NCBI GenBank assembly: GCA_903939555.1
Contig: CAJAHV010000135.1
Location: forward strand, 1-10,652
Direction of reading: 5' to 3'
DNA from: an uncultured Alphaproteobacteria bacterium
GTDB lineage: Bacteria > Pseudomonadota > Alphaproteobacteria > Sphingomonadales > Sphingomonadaceae
DNA length: 10,652 nucleotides
Position numbers and translations under genes: made by a program. This document shows, piece by piece, positions 5,972 to 10,652 of this stretch; positions within the stretch are counted from its first letter, which is position 1, and the number at the start of each line of letters is the position of its first letter. A model generated the notes under the pieces. The model was not told where the DNA came from and searched no databases. It saw only the letters and a program-made list of their open reading frames with translations.

Positions 5972-7624
5972 ATGGCCACCCCCACCGCACTCGCCGGAAG
6001 CGGCGATCACGCTCATGATGACCATCACGACCACACGCTGAGCTTTGCCCAGCGCTGGCTGTTTTCGACCAACCACAAGGATATCGGGACGCTCTACCTG
6101 ATCTTCGCGATCATTGCCGGCACGATCGGCGGCGCGATCTCGGGCATCATGCGTCTCGAACTTGCACACCCGGGCATCCAGTATCTGACGATGCTGACGC
6201 AGGGCAATGTCGATGCCTCCTATCACCTGTGGAACGTGTTCATCACTGCCCATGGCCTGATCATGGTGTTCTTCACCGTTATGCCGGCGATGATCGGCGG
6301 CTTCGGCAACTGGTTCGTGCCGATCATGATCGGCGCTCCCGACATGGCCTTCCCGCGCATGAACAACGTATCGTTCTGGCTGCTGGTGCCCTCGTTCATG
6401 CTGCTCGTCGGTTCGATGTTCGTCGAAGGCCCGGCCGGTTTCAACGGTGCTGGGACCGGCTGGACGGTCTATCCGCCGCTGTCGACTGCGGGTCACCCGG
6501 GTCCGGCGGTCGACATGGCCATCCTGTCGCTGCACCTCGCCGGCGCGTCGTCGATCCTGGGCGCCATCAACTTCATCACCACCATTCTGAATATGCGCGC
6601 CCCGGGCATGACCCTGCACAAGATGCCGCTGTTTGTCTGGTCGGTGCTGGTCACCGCCTTCCTGCTGCTGCTGTCGCTGCCGGTGTTGGCCGGTGCCATC
6701 ACCATGCTGCTGACCGACCGCAACTTCGGTACGCACTTCTTCACCGCCGATGGCGGTGGTGATCCGGTGCTCTACCAGCATCTGTTCTGGTTCTTCGGTC
6801 ACCCGGAAGTCTATATCCTCATCCTGCCCGGGTTCGGCATGGTCTCGCAGATCATCTCGACCTTTTCGAAAAAGCCCGTGTTCGGCTATCTCGGCATGGC
6901 CTATGCCATGGTCGCGATCGGTTTCATCGGCTTCCTCGTCTGGGCGCATCACATGTTCACTGCCGGTCTCGATGTGAACACCAAGATGTACTTCACCGCT
7001 GCCACCATGATCATCGCGGTGCCGACCGGCATCAAGATATTTTCGTGGATCGCGACGATGTGGGGCGGCTCGATCAGCTTCCAGACCCCGATGCTTTGGG
7101 CGATCGGCTTTATCTTCATGTTCACCGTCGGTGGCGTTACGGGGGTCATCCTCGCCAATGCCGGTGTCGATACCTATTTCCACGACACTTATTATGTCGT
7201 CGCGCACTTCCACTATGTGCTGTCGCTCGGCGCCGTCTTCGCCATTTTCGCCGGATTCTACTATTGGTTCGGCAAGATGACCGGCAAGCCGTACAATGAA
7301 TTTCTTGGAAAACTGCACTTCTGGGTGTTCTTTATTGGCGTGAACGTCATGTTCTTCCCGATGCACTTCCTCGGCCAGGACGGCATGCCGCGTCGCATTC
7401 CCGACTATCCGGTGCAGTTTGCCAAGTACAACGAGATCGCCAGCTACGGCTATGCGATCATGGCAGTCGGCATGTTGATCTTCTTTGTAAACCTGATCGT
7501 CAGCTTTGCCGGCAAGAAGAAGGCTGCTGACAATTACTGGGGCGAAGGCGCCACTACGCTGGAATGGACGCTGTCGTCGCCGCCGCCGTTCCACCAGTTC
7601 GAAACCCTGCCGGTCATCAAGTAA
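5972..7624 (+). CDS. ctaD: Cytochrome c oxidase subunit I
   Basis: A 550-aa, full-length, 12-helix catalytic subunit (coxA) of an A1-type haem-copper oxidase. It reduces O2 to water and pumps protons across the inner membrane. Low-spin haem a ligands are His94 (HGLIM) and His414. CuB ligands are His277, His326 and His327, with His277-Tyr281 in GHPEVY as the cross-linked pair. His412 (HFHYVLS) binds haem a3. The D-channel is complete, with Asp124, Asn131 (GAPDMAFPRMNN) and Glu279. Lys355 (TGIKIFSW) marks the K-channel. Numbering tracks Paracoccus denitrificans within one residue. The N-terminus has a His/Asp-rich stretch at 12-21 before the first helix. The start ATG 5972 has GAGAGGGA seven bases upstream and lies 17 bases after ctaC. 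A strong hairpin follows the stop. Confidence 0.98.
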   Translation: MATPTALAGSGDHAHDDHHDHTLSFAQRWLFSTNHKDIGTLYLIFAIIAGTIGGAISGIMRLELAHPGIQYLTMLTQGNVDASYHLWNVFITAHGLIMVFFTVMPAMIGGFGNWFVPIMIGAPDMAFPRMNNVSFWLLVPSFMLLVGSMFVEGPAGFNGAGTGWTVYPPLSTAGHPGPAVDMAILSLHLAGASSILGAINFITTILNMRAPGMTLHKMPLFVWSVLVTAFLLLLSLPVLAGAITMLLTDRNFGTHFFTADGGGDPVLYQHLFWFFGHPEVYILILPGFGMVSQIISTFSKKPVFGYLGMAYAMVAIGFIGFLVWAHHMFTAGLDVNTKMYFTAATMIIAVPTGIKIFSWIATMWGGSISFQTPMLWAIGFIFMFTVGGVTGVILANAGVDTYFHDTYYVVAHFHYVLSLGAVFAIFAGFYYWFGKMTGKPYNEFLGKLHFWVFFIGVNVMFFPMHFLGQDGMPRRIPDYPVQFAKYNEIASYGYAIMAVGMLIFFVNLIVSFAGKKKAADNYWGEGATTLEWTLSSPPPFHQFETLPVIK

Positions 7625-7640
7625 ACCCCGGCGAACAGGC

Positions 7641-7673
7641 TTGCCCCGGCGTGCGACCAGCGCGCCGGGGCAA
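7641..7673 (+). terminator. Strong GC hairpin between ctaD and ctaB (no U-tract)
   Basis: TTGCCCCGGCGTG (7641-7653) pairs with bases 7661-7673 to give a 13-bp stem with one G-U pair and a seven-base loop, CGACCAG. It starts 17 bases after the ctaD stop. There is no T-run afterwards (TGCACAGAG follows), so it is not a standard intrinsic terminator. It may instead be a partial terminator or a 3' stabiliser that keeps the ctaC-ctaD message more abundant than the downstream assembly genes. It ends only about 20 bases before the likely ctaB start. Confidence 0.6.
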
Positions 7674-7693
7674 TGCACAGAGTAAACCTGTCC

Positions 7694-8614
7694 ATGAATA
7701 GTTCCGTTACCTCCGTTGCTGCTGCGCCTGAAACGGCTTTTGCGGACTGGCGTGACTATTTCGCGCTGCTCAAGCCGCGGGTGATGACCCTCGTTGTTTT
7801 CACTGCGGCATGCGCGATGATCGCGGCGCCGGGCAGCATCCATCCTTTCCTCGGGTTCACCGCCATCCTGTGCATCGCCGTAGCGGCGGGTGCTGCCGGC
7901 GCGCTCAATCAATGGTATGAAGCCGATATTGACGCGATGATGAAGCGGACCGCCAACCGGCCGTTACCGGCGGGCAAGATGACACCCTTCGACGCCCTGT
8001 CGTTCGCGGTAGCACTGTCAGTAGGCTCGGTGACGATCATCGGGCTGGCGGTGAATTGGATCGCGGCCTTTTGGCTGGCAGTATCAATCCTGTTCTATGT
8101 CGTTGTCTATACCGTCTGGCTGAAGCGCCGGACGCCGCAGAATATCGTCATCGGCGGTGCTGCCGGCGCCTTTCCAGTGATCGTCGGCTGGGCGGCGGTG
8201 ACTGGCGATACATCGCTGCTGCCCTGGCTGTTGTTCGCGATCATCTTTTTGTGGACGCCGCCGCATTTTTGGGCGCTGGCGCTGTTCATGGAGGCCGATT
8301 ATTCGAAGGCCGGCGTGCCGATGCTGCCGGTCACTCATGGTCTGGCCAATACCCGCAAGCAGATCCTGGCCTATTCAGCGCTGCTGGTGCCGGTGAGCGT
8401 CGCGCCGGCGGTGCTCGGCCTGACCGGCTGGGTGTATGGCGGCACGGCGGTGACACTGGGCATCATCTTCATGGCGATGGCGGTCAAGGTTGCGCGCAGC
8501 ACGGCGCAACTGGCGCGTGACATGGCGGCTGAAAAACAGCTGTTCAAGTTCAGCCTGCTCTATCTTGCCTGTCTGTTCGGCGCGCTGGTCGCCGACCGCC
8601 TGTTGCTGGCATGA
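7694..8614 (+). CDS. ctaB: Protoheme IX farnesyltransferase (haem O synthase)
   Basis: A 306-aa polytopic membrane prenyltransferase (CyoE/CtaB/Cox10) that adds a farnesyl group to haem B to make haem O, the precursor of haem A in subunit I. The first prenyl-diphosphate motif is NQWYEADIDAMMKRT (residues 72-86), with Asn72, Glu76 and Asp80 in the conserved positions, followed by NRPLPAGK. Upstream is the typical FALLKPRVMTLVVFT start of helix 1. YTVWLKRRTPQNIVIGGAAG is the second conserved loop. The start is uncertain: ATG 7694 gives a normal N-terminus but has only a weak AGAG 11 bases upstream, while ATG 7673 sits on the last base of the hairpin and would add seven residues. The stop overlaps the next gene by four bases (ATGA), so translation is coupled. 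Confidence 0.95.
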   Translation: MNSSVTSVAAAPETAFADWRDYFALLKPRVMTLVVFTAACAMIAAPGSIHPFLGFTAILCIAVAAGAAGALNQWYEADIDAMMKRTANRPLPAGKMTPFDALSFAVALSVGSVTIIGLAVNWIAAFWLAVSILFYVVVYTVWLKRRTPQNIVIGGAAGAFPVIVGWAAVTGDTSLLPWLLFAIIFLWTPPHFWALALFMEADYSKAGVPMLPVTHGLANTRKQILAYSALLVPVSVAPAVLGLTGWVYGGTAVTLGIIFMAMAVKVARSTAQLARDMAAEKQLFKFSLLYLACLFGALVADRLLLA

Positions 8615-8814
8615 CCGCCGGCTGGACCCCCGCCGAACGTGCAGCCTTCGAAGCGCGGCGCAAGTCGCGCAACCTTGCGCTCGGGCTTGTCCTTGGGGCG
8701 CTGGTGCTGCTGTTCTTCGGGATCACCGTCGTGCGCATGGCGCCGGGTCTTGCCAATGGCAAGCCGCAGATCGGCACGCTGAGTGCCGGCCCTGCCACGG
8801 CGGACAACCGCTGA
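8611..8814 (+). CDS. Small single-helix membrane protein in the cox operon (CoxF-like)
   Basis: A 67-aa protein with a charged amphipathic N-terminus (TPAERAAFEARRKSRN), one hydrophobic helix at about 21-42 (LALGLVLGALVLLFFGITVV) and a short polar tail. Its place between ctaB and ctaG, together with the RRKSRNLALGL...FFGITVVRM pattern, fits the small CoxF-like proteins found at this position in many alphaproteobacterial oxidase operons. Their function is not established; a role in oxidase assembly is inferred from context only. ATG 8611 overlaps the ctaB stop (ATGA) and its own stop shares one base with the ctaG start (TGATG). It therefore looks translated as part of a coupled ctaB-ctaG run. 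Confidence 0.85.
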   Translation: MTAGWTPAERAAFEARRKSRNLALGLVLGALVLLFFGITVVRMAPGLANGKPQIGTLSAGPATADNR

Positions 8815-9428
8815 TGTCCGATGCAACGCTTGATCGTGCCAAGCGCCGAACTGGTCTGATGGCAGCCCTGCTGGCGACCGGCATGATTGGCCTCGCCTAT
8901 GCAAGTGTGCCGCTCTACCGCCTGTTCTGCCAGACGACGGGCTTTGGAGGCACGACCGGCCGTGCCGAAGCCGCAGCGTTGCCCGATGCGATGCGCTTGC
9001 AGGCCTTGGGCGGGCGTACGATCAAGATTCGCTTCGACTCGAACATTTCACCCGGCATGCCGTGGCAGTTCGTGCCGAAAAATCGCGAAGAAAGCATCCG
9101 TATCGGCGAAAAACGGCTGGCCTTTTTTGTCGCCACCAACATGGCGGCGACCGCGACGACTGGCCGTGCGATTTTCAACGTCTCGCCTGACACCGCCGGC
9201 CAGTATTTCCGCAAGATCGAATGCTTTTGCTTCACCGAACAAACGCTTGCCGCTGGGGAAACGGTGCAGATGCCGGTAACCTATTTTGTCGATCCGGCGA
9301 TCCTCGATGATCCCGATGCGCGTAAAATCGACGAGATCACGCTCAGCTACACCTTCTATCCGGTGGACAATCCTGAGCCAAAACGCTTAAGCACTCCGGC
9401 ATCATCCGTATTAGCGAATAGGGGCTAA
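8814..9428 (+). CDS. ctaG: Cytochrome c oxidase assembly protein Cox11/CtaG
   Basis: A 204-aa Cox11-type copper chaperone needed to build the CuB site of subunit I. A short cytoplasmic N-terminus is followed by one membrane helix at about 13-33, then PLYRLFCQTTGFGGTT with the conserved Cys39 just outside the membrane. The periplasmic immunoglobulin-like domain carries the copper-binding CFCF motif (Cys137 and Cys139 in IECFCFTEQ). FVDP and DEITLSYTFYP near the end are family hallmarks. Length is normal. ATG 8814 shares its A with the TGA of the preceding small gene, indicating translational coupling. The stop lies five bases before the ctaE start. Confidence 0.96.
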   Translation: MSDATLDRAKRRTGLMAALLATGMIGLAYASVPLYRLFCQTTGFGGTTGRAEAAALPDAMRLQALGGRTIKIRFDSNISPGMPWQFVPKNREESIRIGEKRLAFFVATNMAATATTGRAIFNVSPDTAGQYFRKIECFCFTEQTLAAGETVQMPVTYFVDPAILDDPDARKIDEITLSYTFYPVDNPEPKRLSTPASSVLANRG

Positions 9429-9433
9429 AGGTC

Positions 9434-10267
9434 ATGGCCGCTGGCAAGACCCACGATTACCACATCCTCAACCCGTCGAACCGGCCAATCCTGATGTCGT
9501 TCGCGGCATTGGCCATGGCGGCTGGTGCCGTCGGCTGGATGCACAAGGCCGGTTGGGGGGGGGCCGCTTTCTTCGGCGGTTTTGCAGCCGTTTGCGCCAT
9601 GTTCTTCCTGTGGTGGAAGGATGTCGTGCATGAAGCCAACACCGGCGATCATACGCCGGTCGTGCAGCTGCATCATCGCTATGGCATGATCCTGTTCATC
9701 GCCTCGGAAGTGATGTTCTTCGTTGCCTGGTTCTGGGCCTATTTCAACGCCGCGCTCTACCCCAAGATGCACGAAGGCATCGATGGCAAATGGCCGCCTG
9801 CCGGTGTCGAAGTGCTCGATCCGTTCGTTTTTCCGTTGCTCAACACGTTGATCCTGCTGTTGTCCGGCACCACCGTGACATGGGCGCATCACGCGCTCAT
9901 CCACGGTGACCGCAAGGGGCTCAAGCAGGGCCTGTGGGTGACCATCGCGCTCGGCATGATCTTCAGCGCCGTGCAGGCGTTTGAATATCATCACGCGGAA
10001 TTTGCCTTTTCCGGAAATATCTATGGCTCGACCTTCTACATGGCGACCGGTTTCCATGGCTTCCATGTCATGGTCGGTACCATCTTCCTGGCGGTCTGCC
10101 TGGGCCGCGCCTACAAGGGCGACTTCACGCCGACCCAGCATTTCGGCTTCGAAGCCGCTGCCTGGTACTGGCATTTCGTCGATGTCGTCTGGCTGTTCCT
10201 GTTCATCGCCATCTATGTTTGGGGATCGAACTTCGGCGCGGCCGTCGTCCAAAGCGCTTTTGGATGA
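9434..10267 (+). CDS. ctaE: Cytochrome c oxidase subunit III
   Basis: A 277-aa, full-length, seven-helix subunit III (coxC). It stabilises subunit I and helps proton uptake at the D-channel entrance. The N-terminus KTHDYHILNPSNRP is characteristic, as are HRYGMILFIASEVMFFVAWFWAYF (about 81-104, with conserved Glu92), TWAHHALIHGD (149-159), EYHHAEF, and GFHGFHVMVGTIFL (206-219). The last helix has WHFVDVVWLFLF. The ATG at 9434 is preceded by ATAGGGG nine bases away and by AAGG two bases away. Codons 41-44 (Trp-Gly-Gly-Ala) contain a run of nine G. The frame is intact across it, so the count appears correct in this sequence. Confidence 0.97.
   Translation: MAAGKTHDYHILNPSNRPILMSFAALAMAAGAVGWMHKAGWGGAAFFGGFAAVCAMFFLWWKDVVHEANTGDHTPVVQLHHRYGMILFIASEVMFFVAWFWAYFNAALYPKMHEGIDGKWPPAGVEVLDPFVFPLLNTLILLLSGTTVTWAHHALIHGDRKGLKQGLWVTIALGMIFSAVQAFEYHHAEFAFSGNIYGSTFYMATGFHGFHVMVGTIFLAVCLGRAYKGDFTPTQHFGFEAAAWYWHFVDVVWLFLFIAIYVWGSNFGAAVVQSAFG
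9555..9563 (+). repeat. G9 homopolymer inside ctaE
   Basis: Nine consecutive G residues lie within the codons for Trp41-Gly42-Gly43-Ala44 of subunit III, between its first two helices. Such tracts are prone to polymerase slippage; a gain or loss of one G would truncate subunit III early. Here the reading frame continues normally on both sides. Confidence 0.9.
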
Positions 10268-10271
10268 CAGG

Positions 10272-10652
10272 GTGACCGGCGTTCCCGATGCCACTTCGGG
10301 GGCGCCGCCGACGCCTGTCCACGTAAGTCTGACCGGCTGTTGCCCGCGTTGCGGCAAGGCATCGATCTTCCGGAGCCTGATCGTTTTTGTGCCTCGTTGC
10401 TCACGCTGCGGTCTCGATATGAGCCAGTTCAATGTGGGTGACGGCGCGGCAAGTTTTCTGATTCTGGTTGTCGGCGCCATTGTGACCGGTCTGGCCATGT
10501 GGCTGGAATTGTCACGGTCGCCGCCGTGGTATGTTCATGTCCTGCTCTGGTTGCCGCTGACGATCGTGCTGTCGTTGGGGCTCATGCGGCTGGTCAAGGG
10601 TCTGTTGCTGGCACTTGAATTTCGCCACGGCGCGCGCGAGGGGCGCCAGTGA
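10272..10652 (+). CDS. DUF983 family zinc-ribbon membrane protein
   Basis: A 126-aa protein of the DUF983 family, widely found beside ctaE in alphaproteobacterial oxidase operons; its biochemical role is unknown. It has a short N-terminus, then two CxxC pairs (Cys24/Cys27 in CCPRCG and Cys43/Cys46 in RCSRCG) that probably bind one metal ion as a zinc ribbon. Two hydrophobic helices follow (about 57-76 and 86-108). FRSLIVFVPRCSRCGLD and SQFNVGDGAA are the family's signature stretch. The start is uncertain: GTG 10272 has GGA seven bases before it, while TTG 10260 would overlap the ctaE stop and add four residues; no in-frame ATG exists near. The TGA occupies the last three bases of the window. 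SURF1 usually follows. Confidence 0.88.
   Translation: MTGVPDATSGAPPTPVHVSLTGCCPRCGKASIFRSLIVFVPRCSRCGLDMSQFNVGDGAASFLILVVGAIVTGLAMWLELSRSPPWYVHVLLWLPLTIVLSLGLMRLVKGLLLALEFRHGAREGRQ

Noticed and set aside
5549..7912. 787-codon open frame on the minus strand across ctaC-ctaD-ctaB
   Set aside because: Antisense of membrane-protein codons gives a low-complexity His/Asp/Arg/Gln-rich product with no family resemblance. The plus strand carries unmistakable oxidase genes throughout.
1..10652. CRISPR arrays, tRNA/rRNA genes, transposases, phage or defence genes
   Set aside because: I looked for spaced direct repeats, clover-leaf-like segments, and integrase or transposase motifs and saw none. The window is ordinary chromosomal metabolism and respiration.

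Overview
The window reads as a high-GC alphaproteobacterial chromosome segment, most likely from the Sphingomonadales. The evidence is the style of the proteins and the order of the cytochrome oxidase genes: ctaC, ctaD, ctaB, a small membrane gene, ctaG, ctaE, then a DUF983 gene. That assignment is inference from recognised families; no 16S or marker search was possible.

The left half (1-4850) is a metabolic region. It opens with the 3' end of an M20-type amidohydrolase/peptidase. After a 109-base gap that holds a perfect 20-bp palindrome and a candidate promoter, three genes run on the plus strand: an NAD(P)-dependent aldehyde dehydrogenase, an FMN-dependent nitronate monooxygenase/FabK-like (NPD) protein, and an exported DsrE-family protein. 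A roughly 128-bp palindromic intergenic repeat lies between the first two and seems to supply the ribosome binding site of the second. A minus-strand gene for a [2Fe-2S] small subunit of the molybdenum hydroxylase (xanthine dehydrogenase/CO dehydrogenase/isoquinoline oxidoreductase) type comes next. No large molybdopterin subunit lies beside it in this window. It is convergent with, and directly abuts, the DsrE gene. It is divergent, by only 30 bases, from a plus-strand crotonase gene whose acidic residues match delta(3,5)-delta(2,4)-dienoyl-CoA isomerase in identity and spacing. Together these suggest acid/aldehyde and acyl-CoA catabolism, but no single pathway is proven.

The right half (4971-10652) is an aa3-type cytochrome c oxidase operon on the plus strand. 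It has subunit II (ctaC/coxB) with a complete CuA site, subunit I (ctaD) with all haem and CuB ligands and both proton channels of an A1-type haem-copper oxidase, and protoheme IX farnesyltransferase (ctaB) for haem O/A synthesis. It continues with a 67-aa one-helix protein in the CoxF position, the CuB-insertion factor Cox11 (ctaG), subunit III (ctaE), and a DUF983 zinc-ribbon membrane protein whose stop codon is the last base of the window. The genes are tightly packed, with ATGA and TGATG overlaps from ctaB to ctaG. The exception is a 47-69 base gap between ctaD and ctaB that carries a strong 13-bp hairpin without a U-tract. SURF1 would be the usual next gene but lies outside.

I did not find a clearly novel multi-gene system. 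The points most worth a second look are the operator-like palindrome before the aldehyde dehydrogenase gene, the orphan molybdenum-hydroxylase iron-sulfur subunit and its extremely compact boundaries, the exported DsrE protein translationally coupled to an NPD flavoprotein, the hairpin inside the oxidase operon, and a G9 tract inside ctaE.
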